Below are positions 45,721 through 54,588 of a DNA stretch of 64,000 bases, in pieces; position 1 is the stretch's first letter; every line of letters begins with the position of its first letter. The translations under genes and the position numbers were made by a program. The notes under the pieces are model-generated. The model was not told the origin of the DNA. It saw nothing but the letters and a program-made list of their open reading frames with translations, and made no database searches. Source of the stretch: Acetobacterium sp. KB-1 (lineage in GTDB: Bacteria; Bacillota; Clostridia; Eubacteriales; Eubacteriaceae); NCBI RefSeq assembly GCF_003260995.1, contig NZ_CP030040.1, forward strand, positions 3,720,109 through 3,784,108, written 5' to 3'.

Positions 45721-46203
45721 CTAATTTTTTTTTCCATATTTTAACTTCTTTCCTATTTTTGATCGACCTTTTAGCATCACCTTACGCACCAGATTAACGG
45801 TTGAAGAGACCATAATAATGCCCACCGCCAATGCGCCGGAAATCAGCATGGTATGAACGCCAGTGGAGATACCAAGATCAATCTCGCCGTTAATGAAATA
45901 GAGCATCGTATAGTAGATGCCGCCCCCGGGAACCAGGGGAATCAGGGCCACGGCCAGAAAAATCGTGGTTGGTGATTTAGTTAAGCGGGCCAGTACTTCG
46001 GCATAAAGGGAGATCGCAATGGTTGCCAGTAGATAGGGAAGGACATCATTAGTAATAACCAGTTGAAAAATTACGTAAACCAGTTGTCCCAGCATCCCCC
46101 CCAAGGCTGAAAGCAGCAGTTTATTTCGGGGGATATTAAACACAATGGCAAAGGCCAGGGATGCCCCAAAGGCATATAAGCAAGGAGTAAGATAATCCAT
46201 CAT
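45721..46203 (-). CDS. Threonine/serine exporter, ThrE C-terminal (YjjB-like) subunit
   Basis: 160 residues with about five membrane helices, matching the DUF3815/ThrE_2 half of the ThrE exporter family. LVPGGGIYYTMLYF near residue 90 is the conserved Gly-rich segment. A basic tail (KGRSKIGKKLKYGKK) ends the protein. It starts one base after the YjjP-like gene, so the two halves form a split exporter. Confidence 0.88.
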   Translation of the reverse strand: MMDYLTPCLYAFGASLAFAIVFNIPRNKLLLSALGGMLGQLVYVIFQLVITNDVLPYLLATIAISLYAEVLARLTKSPTTIFLAVALIPLVPGGGIYYTMLYFINGEIDLGISTGVHTMLISGALAVGIIMVSSTVNLVRKVMLKGRSKIGKKLKYGKKN

Positions 46204-46204
46204 T

Positions 46205-46969
46205 TCAACCTCCCCAGAATGGTCGTAATAAACTTAAAGGTACAGCTACCCCAGAGGCAATGGCGGCACCAATGAGCAGCGCCTCAACACCCTTGGCTAG
46301 TCCGGAAAGATAGTCACCAGCAATGATATCCCGGATCGAATTGGTGATCGCCAGCCCGGGCACCAGGGTCATAATGGAGCCAATAATAATAGTATCCATA
46401 TTGCTTGTAAACCCCAAGCCCAAAGCTGCTAGAGCAACGGTTGAGGCAATCAGACCACCGACAATATGGGTGAAAAAAATGTTGGCCTGAAAGCGACGCA
46501 TGGTATCCATTTGCAGCTTTATTCCTAATCCAATGACAAACCCCACGCAGCTATCCATAAAACTTCCCCCAAAAAAAAGCGTGAACATTTGGGAAATAAA
46601 GGCAAAAGCTAAGACGTGAAGATAATAAGGATAAGAAGGGATGGTATCAATGCGTTTAATTTCGGCCACCAGTTTTTTATAATTGGTGGGTTCATAAGAG
46701 ATTTGCCGGGATAAATGATTGAGTTCAGATACCTTGGTCAAATCGATTTTCCGGGAATGAATCCGACGGGTCCGGGTCAGCGGGACTTCGCCTTCCAGGG
46801 TAACAGAGATGATGATGGTGGTCGGCACAACGAAAATTTCTGCCTCTTTGGCACCAAGGGCAAGACAGATCCGATGCATCGATTCTTCCACCCGATAGGT
46901 TTCAGCACCGTTGGCAAGGAGGATAACCCCCATTTCCATAGCAACATGACTCAGTTGGGTAATCGTCAT
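46205..46969 (-). CDS. Threonine/serine exporter, ThrE N-terminal (YjjP-like) subunit
   Basis: 254 residues, DUF1212/ThrE family. The soluble N-terminus carries LLANGAETYRVEESMHRI (residues 16-33), followed by about five membrane helices including LVPGLAITNSIRDIIAGDYLSG in part. It overlaps the coaBC stop by one base. With the 160-residue partner it would export threonine, serine or small dicarboxylates; substrate is inferred from the family. Confidence 0.88.
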   Translation of the reverse strand: MTITQLSHVAMEMGVILLANGAETYRVEESMHRICLALGAKEAEIFVVPTTIIISVTLEGEVPLTRTRRIHSRKIDLTKVSELNHLSRQISYEPTNYKKLVAEIKRIDTIPSYPYYLHVLAFAFISQMFTLFFGGSFMDSCVGFVIGLGIKLQMDTMRRFQANIFFTHIVGGLIASTVALAALGLGFTSNMDTIIIGSIMTLVPGLAITNSIRDIIAGDYLSGLAKGVEALLIGAAIASGVAVPLSLLRPFWGG

Positions 46970-48168
46970 TACAGTTCATCCACGATCGCATCGAGAACCC
47001 GGTGTGCCACCGCATCCTTGGATAAGAGCGGAAGTGCTTCAGTTTTTTCAAGGGTCATTATGGTTACCCGATTGGTAGGGGTATTAAAACCGGCTCCTTT
47101 TTCTTTTAAATTATTAGCCACCATCATGTTCACGTTTTTGAAACATAGTTTTTCTCGGGTATTTTCGATCATATTTTCCGTTTCCATCGAAAAGCCACAG
47201 ATAAACTGATCAGAACGTTTCTTTTCACCAATGGTTTTTAAAATATCAATGGTCGGTGTCAGGTTAATTACCGGTTGTCCGTCCCGTTTTTTAATTTTTT
47301 GGGTGGCTACTTCGGTCGGCTTGAAATCGGCAACAGCAGCAGCTTTAATGACAATATCAGTTGCTTCAAAATGATCCATCACCTGGGAGCACATTTCACT
47401 GGCGGTCACAACCGGGATAAGGTTGACAAAGGCTGGTGGGGTGAGAGCCGTTTTGCCGCTGATAAGGGTTACTTCGGCACCCCGGAGCATGGCCGCCTGG
47501 GCCAGGGCATAACCCATTTTACCGCTGGAATGATTGGTAATATAGCGCACTGGATCGATGGCTTCGCAGGTTGGTCCGGCAGTAATGATAATTTTTTTTC
47601 CTTTGAGATCATGGAAAAAGGCAATTTCCCGGAGAATATGATCGATTAGTAATTTTTCATCCGGTAGTTTTCCGGCCCCCACATCCTTGCAGGCCAGCAT
47701 GCCGACAGCGGGATCGATGATCTTGTAATCCAGCTTTTTTAAGCTTTTTAGATTATTCTGGACAATCGGGTTTTCGTACATGGCGGTATTCATAGCTGGG
47801 GCAATGAGTTTGGGACAGTGACAGGCCATGATGGTGGTGGTGAGCATATCATCGGCAATTCCAGCATTGATTTTACCGATGACATTGGCCGAAGCCGGTG
47901 CCACCATAAAAAGATCGGCCCGTTTGGCCAGACTAATATGGGCCACGTCATAACGGATATTGCGGTCAAAGGTATCAACAATACACTTATTACCAGTTAA
48001 ACTCTCAAAGACCAGGGGGGCGATAAATTCCTGGGCGTTTTTTGTCATCATAACCTGAACATCACAACCCATTTTGGTCAGGCTGCTGGCTACATTGGCC
48101 ATTTTATAAGCGGCGATGCTTCCAGTAATACCCAGAATAACGGTTTTATTTCTTAATATATTTTTCAT
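46969..48168 (-). CDS. coaBC: Bifunctional phosphopantothenoylcysteine decarboxylase / phosphopantothenate-cysteine ligase
   Basis: Two successive steps of coenzyme A synthesis. The N-terminal flavoprotein CoaC domain has GITGSIAAYK, active-site His in AHISLAKRAD and PAMNTAMYENP; the C-terminal CoaB domain has ITAGPTCEAIDPVRYITNHSSGKMG in part (near residue 195). An in-frame ATG at 48195 lacks a ribosome site; ATG 48168 follows AAAAGGAAAA, giving 399 residues. It is divergent from a PanT-like pantothenate transporter component, a meaningful pairing. Confidence 0.94.
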   Translation of the reverse strand: MKNILRNKTVILGITGSIAAYKMANVASSLTKMGCDVQVMMTKNAQEFIAPLVFESLTGNKCIVDTFDRNIRYDVAHISLAKRADLFMVAPASANVIGKINAGIADDMLTTTIMACHCPKLIAPAMNTAMYENPIVQNNLKSLKKLDYKIIDPAVGMLACKDVGAGKLPDEKLLIDHILREIAFFHDLKGKKIIITAGPTCEAIDPVRYITNHSSGKMGYALAQAAMLRGAEVTLISGKTALTPPAFVNLIPVVTASEMCSQVMDHFEATDIVIKAAAVADFKPTEVATQKIKKRDGQPVINLTPTIDILKTIGEKKRSDQFICGFSMETENMIENTREKLCFKNVNMMVANNLKEKGAGFNTPTNRVTIMTLEKTEALPLLSKDAVAHRVLDAIVDEL

Positions 48169-48353
48169 CGGTTTTCCTTTTCCAACTGTTTTCATTTATT
48201 TTCATAATCATTATACCAAATCCGAGGGTCAGGAGTAAATATAAGTTTTAAATGAATTTTTTATTGAATTTTTTTATTGAATTTAAGTAAAAAAGGCGTT
48301 AAAATAAAGATGCATTGTATCCGGCGTGACTGGAACGATAGCGGGAGGTAAAT

Positions 48354-48989
48354 ATGAAAAATCCAAAGACCAACGATTTGGTCAAACTATCCTTTTTTGT
48401 GGCGATTATCGTCTTGTTGGCAGTAACACCGTTTCTTGGCTATATTCCTTTGGGATTTACCCGAGCCACCATTATTCACATCCCCGTCATTATTGGCAGC
48501 ATTATGTTAGGACCATTTTATGGCGCCTTTTTGGGCTTTGTTTTTGGGCTGACCAGCTTAATCAACAATACCTTTAATCCCACAGTGACATCTTTTGTGT
48601 TTACTCCGTTTTATTCCCTGGGAACCTACTCTGGTAATTTCTGGAGTTTAGTGATTTGTTTTGTACCCAGAATTCTTGTTGGTGTGGTACCCCATTATGT
48701 CTATCGGGGTATGAAAAAAGTAAAAAGTAATGATGTTATGGCTCTTGGTTTTGCCGGTGTTGCAGGATCATTGACCAACACTCTTTTAGTAATGAATTTT
48801 ATTTATCTATTCTTTGGACAAAGTTACGCTGAAGTTAAAAATGTGGCTGTTTCGACCCTGTATGGGGTGATTCTTTCGGTAATTGCTATTAATGGTATCC
48901 CGGAAGCGATTGTGGCGGGTATTCTCACCACTGCGATCTGCAAGGCACTATTGCGATATACCGGCAAATCGGTCCTGCATATAGAATAA
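48354..48989 (+). CDS. ECF transporter S-component, PanT-like
   Basis: 211 residues with about six membrane helices. IPLGFTRATIIHIPVIIGSI and FLGFVFGLTSLINNT are characteristic of the substrate-binding S-component group annotated as pantothenate transporters. It needs a shared EcfA/EcfT module encoded elsewhere. Being divergent from coaBC, which uses phosphopantothenate, supports pantothenate as substrate. GGGAGG ribosome site. Confidence 0.83.
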   Translation: MKNPKTNDLVKLSFFVAIIVLLAVTPFLGYIPLGFTRATIIHIPVIIGSIMLGPFYGAFLGFVFGLTSLINNTFNPTVTSFVFTPFYSLGTYSGNFWSLVICFVPRILVGVVPHYVYRGMKKVKSNDVMALGFAGVAGSLTNTLLVMNFIYLFFGQSYAEVKNVAVSTLYGVILSVIAINGIPEAIVAGILTTAICKALLRYTGKSVLHIE

Positions 48990-49011
48990 ATAGTCTTAAT
49001 CAATTCGGTGA

Positions 49012-49242
49012 AATAGACATTTCCAAACTATTCAAAAGCAATTTAATCTGACCTATGTTTTTATTACCCATGATTTGACCGCAATTACTTATTTTTGTGA
49101 TACGGTACTCTTTCTTTACGGCGGCAGGGTAGTGGAGCAATGTCCGGTTAAAGAAATCGGACAGGTTAAGAATCCTTATTCAAAAAAATTGCTCTACTCG
49201 ATACTATTAGAGGATGCCCAATCCAGCGAATTCAGCGCGTAG
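49012..49242 (+). pseudogene. Remnant of an oligopeptide/nickel-type ABC transporter ATPase
   Basis: The open frame from 49012 to the TAG at 49240 reads as the C-terminal end of a DppF/OppF-like ATPase: FNLTYVFITHDLTAITYFCD holds the H-loop, followed by VLFLYGGRVVEQ and NPYSKKLLYSILLED. Walker A, signature and Walker B are missing, and there is no start codon or ribosome site. Only about 70 codons remain, so this is a decayed gene end. Confidence 0.8.
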
Positions 49243-49263
49243 GGTAATTCATAAAGACTCAAT

Positions 49264-49310
49264 AAGGCTCACAGACAGATGCTAACGGCATCTGTTTGTG
49301 AGCCTTTGTT
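49264..49310 (+). terminator. Long hairpin terminator after the ATPase remnant
   Basis: Arms 49264-49282 and 49288-49306 pair over 19 bases with one wobble around TAACG, followed by a short T-rich tract. It may be the original terminator of the lost ABC operon. Confidence 0.75.
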
Positions 49311-49327
49311 TATAATCTATTTAGTTG

Positions 49328-49376
49328 ATCTCTTTTAGCAGTTGTACTTTTTATTTTTTGCTAAAAGAGATATAAT
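49328..49376 (+). promoter_or_regulatory. Promoter region with perfect 12-bp inverted repeat
   Basis: ATCTCTTTTAGC (49328-49339) and GCTAAAAGAGAT (49360-49371) are exact inverse copies 20 bases apart; the right arm runs into TATAAT (49371-49376). Operator control of the downstream nucleotidase-like gene is likely; a phosphate or purine regulator is only a guess. Confidence 0.5.
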
Positions 49377-49428
49377 AAAAAAAGATATCAATAAAGCGGA
49401 ATCAAAGATAAAATTAAGGAGTGTACCG

Positions 49429-51192
49429 ATGAAAAACTGGAAAAAAGAACTGAGCCTGGTGGTGATGCTACTGCTTGTGTTTACTTGTTCTGGAACAACA
49501 GCCCTGGCAGCAACCGTCAATGATGATCAGACTATCACCCTGAGGATTGTCCACACCAATGATATTCATTCCCGTTACACGTATAGTACTCAAAACAATA
49601 CCCTTGGTTTTGCCAAACTAAAAACCATCATCAATCAGAAAAGTCCCGATCTTGTTGTTGATGCCGGGGATATTTTTCATGGACAGTCCTTTGCCACGAT
49701 TGAAACCGGTGGTTCCATTGCAGAACTGATGGCCGCAGTGGGCTATGATGCGATGGCACCGGGGAATCACGATTTTAATTATGGCAGCGCTCGGCTGCTG
49801 GAACTGGGTACCATGGCCAATACTAAAATTCTGGGTAGTAACGTGACGTATAGCGACGCGGGGAATCCCTTCTTTAACGACGACTATTTAATCAAAGAAA
49901 TAGCGGTGGCTGGCGAAGTGATTAAGATTGGTGTGTTTGGACTGATCAGCCCGGATATTTATTCGGATACGGCCCCGGCCAATGTGGCCGGACTGAGCTT
50001 CGGCACGCAGGAATCGGTGATTGCCAATGCCAGGCAGAACGTGGCGACGCTGGATGCACAAGGGTGTGATGTGATTGTCGCCCTGACCCACATCGGGGAT
50101 TCAGATAACGGGACCTTAATGCGCAGTGATGCCATTGCCGAGGGGGCGCCGGGAATTGATGTGATTGTCGATGGCCATACCCATGATGTCGAAAACCGGG
50201 AAGTCAATGGCACCCTGATTGTTCAAACCGGCTGTTTCTTTAGTGCGGTCGGTGAGGTTGAGATCATCCTGAATGCAAATGATGAACAGCCTGATCCCGA
50301 GGATGTCAGCTATTCTATTTTAGATCAAACCGCCAGCTTGACAACGGTAGCTCAGGCAACAGATGAGCTTATTCCGGCTGACCCGATCGTGGCGGCTCTA
50401 ACGGCAGAAATTGAAGCCCGGGAAGACCCGATTAAGAAACAGGTAGTGGGAAATACCCCGGTAAAACTGGGTGGCACCACCGATAATATCTGGCAGGATA
50501 TCCGGTTGGGTGAGCTGAATCTGGGCAGAGCTCTGTCTGATAGTTACCGTTTTATCACCGGTGCTGATATCGCAGTTGAAAATGCCGGGGGAATCCGGGC
50601 ATTAATTCCTGCCGGGGATATTAATAAGGGTCAGGTTATTGACGTATTGCCTTTTGGCAATTATCTGGTGACCAAGTCGGTGACTGGTGCTGATCTTAAA
50701 AAAATGCTGGAAACCAGTATTGAAATCGGCATTAATAACCAGATTGCCAACGACAAGAATGATAATTCCTGGCCCAGTAATAGTGGTAGCTATCTGCAAT
50801 GGAGCGGCATCACCGCCCAGTATGATTTAACTAAACCGATGGGCGAGCGGGTCTTTTCGGCTCAGGTTGGTGGCACGGATTTAGAACCAAACCACTACTA
50901 CACCATCGCCTGCAATAACTATCTGGCCACTAGCAGCGACTACCCGGGTTTACAGGACGCCGCTGTCATCAATGAGTATTCGGCCTGTGATGAAGCCTTT
51001 ATCAGTTATCTACAAAATGCCGGTGCGGACCGTTTTATGGTGGCCATCAATACCCCTAACGTTACCGCTGGAACAACGCCTCAACCGGCGCCCAATCCTC
51101 AACCGGTGCAAAAACAGTCAGCCAATAACCCCCGAACCGGCTATGGACAATGGGGCTGGGGGTTGATAGTCCGATCAGTCTTTCGCTTCTGA
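49429..51192 (+). CDS. Secreted 5'-nucleotidase/UshA-family metallophosphoesterase
   Basis: 587 residues. Signal peptide (about 1-27, cleavage near ALAA). The calcineurin-like domain has RIVHTNDIHSRY, DAGDIFHGQ, GNHDFNYG and VDGHTHD, all metal ligands of the family; a 5'-nucleotidase C-terminal domain follows (about 330-520) with NAGGIRALIPAG. The tail is Pro/Gln-rich, then NNPRTGYGQWGWG, resembling the start of a sortase-type signal but without a hydrophobic segment. ATG 49429 follows TAAGGAG. Likely releases phosphate and nucleoside from extracellular nucleotides. Confidence 0.92.
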   Translation: MKNWKKELSLVVMLLLVFTCSGTTALAATVNDDQTITLRIVHTNDIHSRYTYSTQNNTLGFAKLKTIINQKSPDLVVDAGDIFHGQSFATIETGGSIAELMAAVGYDAMAPGNHDFNYGSARLLELGTMANTKILGSNVTYSDAGNPFFNDDYLIKEIAVAGEVIKIGVFGLISPDIYSDTAPANVAGLSFGTQESVIANARQNVATLDAQGCDVIVALTHIGDSDNGTLMRSDAIAEGAPGIDVIVDGHTHDVENREVNGTLIVQTGCFFSAVGEVEIILNANDEQPDPEDVSYSILDQTASLTTVAQATDELIPADPIVAALTAEIEAREDPIKKQVVGNTPVKLGGTTDNIWQDIRLGELNLGRALSDSYRFITGADIAVENAGGIRALIPAGDINKGQVIDVLPFGNYLVTKSVTGADLKKMLETSIEIGINNQIANDKNDNSWPSNSGSYLQWSGITAQYDLTKPMGERVFSAQVGGTDLEPNHYYTIACNNYLATSSDYPGLQDAAVINEYSACDEAFISYLQNAGADRFMVAINTPNVTAGTTPQPAPNPQPVQKQSANNPRTGYGQWGWGLIVRSVFRF

Positions 51193-51238
51193 TTTTGTGA
51201 ATTATGATTTATAAGCTATTATATATCATAAGATTAAC

Positions 51239-51270
51239 GTTTGCGGGCGGGTACTACCCGTCCCTACAGG
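51239..51270 (-). repeat. Dispersed palindromic repeat, copy 1 (reverse)
   Basis: Read on the minus strand it is TGTAGGGACGGGTAGTACCC followed by GCCCGCAAAC, the same element as the copies at 51309, 57763, 58998 and 60751. It forms a hairpin and faces copy 2 in opposite orientation, 38 bases away. Confidence 0.75.
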
Positions 51271-51308
51271 ATAATGCATGACTTTTTTGTACAAGTTAAA
51301 CCCCTTCA

Positions 51309-51340
51309 GTTTGTAGGTGCGGTTATCAACCGCCCGCAAC
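51309..51340 (+). repeat. Dispersed palindromic repeat, copy 2
   Basis: GTTTGTAGGTGCGGTTATCA then ACCGCCCGCAAC; hairpin GCGGTT/AACCGC. With copy 1 it makes an inverted pair in the gap between the nucleotidase and tadA. Confidence 0.78.
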
Positions 51341-51363
51341 ATTGTCTGAAGACATTGTTTGCC

Positions 51364-51382
51364 AGGCGGGTTCGCCCCGCCT
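51364..51382 (+). other. GC-rich hairpin just upstream of tadA ribosome site
   Basis: AGGCGGG and CCCGCCT arms around TTCGC, followed by TTTTAATAAAGGAGGTGAT. It may end transcription from upstream or affect tadA translation. Confidence 0.5.
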
Positions 51383-51404
51383 TTTAATAAAGGAGGTGAT
51401 ATCG

Positions 51405-51875
51405 ATCAACAAAAAAAACAACCTCCAGAAAATCATGGCTGTGGCGATTGAGACGGCAAAAGCAGGGGCGGCCCGGGGCGAGGTTCCGATCGGAGCGGTG
51501 CTGGTTTGCGAGGGCAGAATCATTGCCCGGGCCCATAATCAAAAAGAATGCCTGGCAGATCCCACTGCCCATGCCGAGATGTTGGCAATCCGGGCCGCGG
51601 CAAAAAAACTTAGGCGCTGGCGGCTGGATGATTGCCAGCTCTATGTCACTGCCGAACCCTGTGTGATGTGTATGGGAGCCATTATTCAGGCTCGAATTCC
51701 CATGCTGGTTTATGGTGCTACCGAAAAGAAATTCGGAGGCGTGGAGTCCACAGCCCGGCTGGGACAACACCCGATGCTCCCCAAAAATATGGAAATCTAT
51801 GCCGGAATCTGCGAACAGGTATGTGAAGAATTATTAAAAGATTTTTTTGAGAATAGGAGAAATAAAGATGCATAA
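51405..51875 (+). CDS. tadA: tRNA-specific adenosine(34) deaminase
   Basis: Converts wobble adenosine to inosine in tRNA-Arg(ACG). Zinc and catalytic residues are in TAHAEMLAIRAA and TAEPCVMCMGAI. The start is unusual: AGGAGGTGAT (51391-51400) lies eight bases before an ATC codon at 51405. Starting there puts 24 residues before GEVPIGAV, close to the 21-22 usual in TadA; the first ATG (51435) would delete half of the first helix and has no ribosome site, and upstream TTG 51342 lies in a repeat. ATC initiation (or a base error) is therefore proposed. 156 residues. Confidence 0.88.
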   Translation: MNKKNNLQKIMAVAIETAKAGAARGEVPIGAVLVCEGRIIARAHNQKECLADPTAHAEMLAIRAAAKKLRRWRLDDCQLYVTAEPCVMCMGAIIQARIPMLVYGATEKKFGGVESTARLGQHPMLPKNMEIYAGICEQVCEELLKDFFENRRNKDA

Positions 51876-53004
51876 CAAATCAAAGGTGTATTTTACAACC
51901 TTACGGACAACTGGTTCTAACAATATCTTAAAAAAGCTGGAAAAACTTGTCACCGCCGCGGGCATGACCGACATCGATTTTGAAAACAAATTTGCGGCCA
52001 TTAAGATTCATCTGGGTGAACCGGGAAACCTGGCTTATCTCAGACCGAATTATGCCAAAGTCATTGTCGATATGGTTAAAGAAAAAGGCGGGAAACCCTT
52101 TCTCACCGATTGTAATACCCTTTATGTGGGACGACGAAAAGATGCTCTGGAACACCTGGATGCGGCCTACGAGAATGGCTACAACCCTTTTGTTACGGGG
52201 TGTCATGTCATTATTGGCGATGGTCTGAAAGGAACTGATGATATTGAGGTGCCACTTACAGGCGGCGAATGTGTGACTTCAGCCAAAATCGGCCGGGCTA
52301 TTATGGATGCGGATGTTTTTATTTCGATGACCCATTTCAAGGGGCATGAAAGTACCGGCTTTGGTGGCGTATTGAAAAACATTGGCATGGGATGCGGTTC
52401 CCGGCGGGGAAAAATGGAAATGCATTCCAGCAGTAAACCCTTTGTTAAGGAAAAGAAGTGTCGAAGTTGTGAAATGTGTGGCAAGATCTGTGCGGTTGCG
52501 GCTATTTCATATCGACAGGCGGATGGCAAAGCCAGCATCAATCACGATATCTGTGTGGGCTGCGGCCGCTGTATCGGGGTCTGTCCTTTTGATGCCATCT
52601 CACCTAAATACGATGAAAGCAATGATATCCTCAATAAAAAAATCGCCGAGTATACCAAGGCTGTGGTAGACGGCCGTCCCCAGTTCCATATCAGTTTTGT
52701 GATCGATGTTTCGCCTAACTGTGACTGTCACGTCGAGAACGATCTGCCAATCATTCAGGATGTTGGTATCTTCGCATCGATGGATCCGGTAGCACTGGAT
52801 ATGGCCTGTGCGGATGCCTGTAACAAGGCCCGGATTCTTAGGGGTAGCTATGCTGAAGAACGGATTGTCGAAAATGAAGTTCAAAATCTGTCGGAACTGG
52901 ATGTATTCACTTTGGTTCACCCGGAGACAAACTGGAAGGTCAGTGTTGATCATGCTGTCAAGCTGGGTCTGGGTAATAAGGAATATGAGATCACAGAGGT
53001 ATAA
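51868..53004 (+). CDS. DUF362 protein with 4Fe-4S ferredoxin domain
   Basis: 378 residues. The DUF362 domain covers most of the protein (KIHLGEPGNLAYLRPNY near residue 38, MTHFKGHESTGFGGVLKN near 155). Two [4Fe-4S] motifs, CRSCEMCGKIC and CVGCGRCIGVCPF, are inserted at about 192-240. Function of the family is unknown, probably redox. ATG 51868 behind TAGGAGA overlaps the tadA end by eight bases. Confidence 0.87.
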   Translation: MHNKSKVYFTTLRTTGSNNILKKLEKLVTAAGMTDIDFENKFAAIKIHLGEPGNLAYLRPNYAKVIVDMVKEKGGKPFLTDCNTLYVGRRKDALEHLDAAYENGYNPFVTGCHVIIGDGLKGTDDIEVPLTGGECVTSAKIGRAIMDADVFISMTHFKGHESTGFGGVLKNIGMGCGSRRGKMEMHSSSKPFVKEKKCRSCEMCGKICAVAAISYRQADGKASINHDICVGCGRCIGVCPFDAISPKYDESNDILNKKIAEYTKAVVDGRPQFHISFVIDVSPNCDCHVENDLPIIQDVGIFASMDPVALDMACADACNKARILRGSYAEERIVENEVQNLSELDVFTLVHPETNWKVSVDHAVKLGLGNKEYEITEV

Positions 53005-53066
53005 GTGCTGCTTTTATAAAGGTTTAAACTAGAAACCGATATCATTATTTCTTTCCTATTTTGTGA

Positions 53067-53095
53067 TTGACAAAGGCAAAATAAATAGATATAAT
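53067..53095 (+). promoter_or_regulatory. Consensus sigma-A promoter of the ilv-leu operon
   Basis: Exact TTGACA (53067-53072) and exact TATAAT (53090-53095) with a 17-base spacer, the best promoter in the window. Transcription should start near 53102, at the foot of the T-box. Confidence 0.9.
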
Positions 53096-53117
53096 GACTA
53101 AAATAATTAAATAAAGT

Positions 53118-53413
53118 AACGGCTATGACCAAGAGAAAGATACCAAAGATTGTATTTAAGAGAGTTGGAGGATGGTGTAATTCCAATAGTACGATGGTAT
53201 GTAATACTCACTTGCGAGCTGCCAACCTGAAAATTTACCCAATTAGTAGGAAAGGCCGTAATCCCGTCCGGGATGTCAACGTTAAATGACTATGGTTAGG
53301 TTCGCCTTGCGTTCAGACCAGAAGAGGAAATAATTGTGAAATTATTTTAATTTTAGAGTGGTACCGTGGATACTTATATCCGCCTCTGTTTTTTTACAGA
53401 GGCGGATTTTTTT
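53118..53413 (+). ncRNA. T-box riboswitch, probably leucine-specific
   Basis: Stem I is closed by ACGGC near 53119 and GCCGT near 53253. The conserved T-box AGAGTGGTACCGTGG is at 53355-53369, followed by a terminator with arms 53378-53388 and 53397-53407 and a T-run. The specifier is most likely CTC at 53207-53209 (Leu), in the context AATACTCACTTGCGAGC, which aligns with leucine T-boxes of ilv-leu leaders. Uncharged tRNA-Leu would stabilise the antiterminator and switch on the operon. Confidence 0.9.
53378..53413 (+). terminator. T-box terminator
   Basis: ATCCGCCTCTG and CAGAGGCGGAT arms around a T-rich loop, then seven T; competes with the antiterminator that includes the T-box sequence. 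Confidence 0.9.
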
Positions 53414-53506
53414 AGTTTCGCATATGATAAAGAAGGTATATAATGGTCACATCAAGTGAATTTATATAATGATTAAACTATTAAAACATTTCAAGGAGGA
53501 AATTAA

Positions 53507-54502
<996 letters not shown>

Positions 54503-54522
54503 CATTTCAACATAACAGACTT

Positions 54523-54553
54523 AAAAAAGGCAGAAGACCTTCTGCCTTTTTTT
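54523..54553 (+). terminator. Intercistronic terminator between ilvC and leuA
   Basis: AAGGCAGAA and TTCTGCCTT arms around GACC, flanked by A6 and T7. As leuA has no visible promoter of its own, partial read-through is implied. Confidence 0.85.
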
Positions 54554-54588
54554 AAAACAAAAAAACAAAATAATTAGGAGGAGATGCA

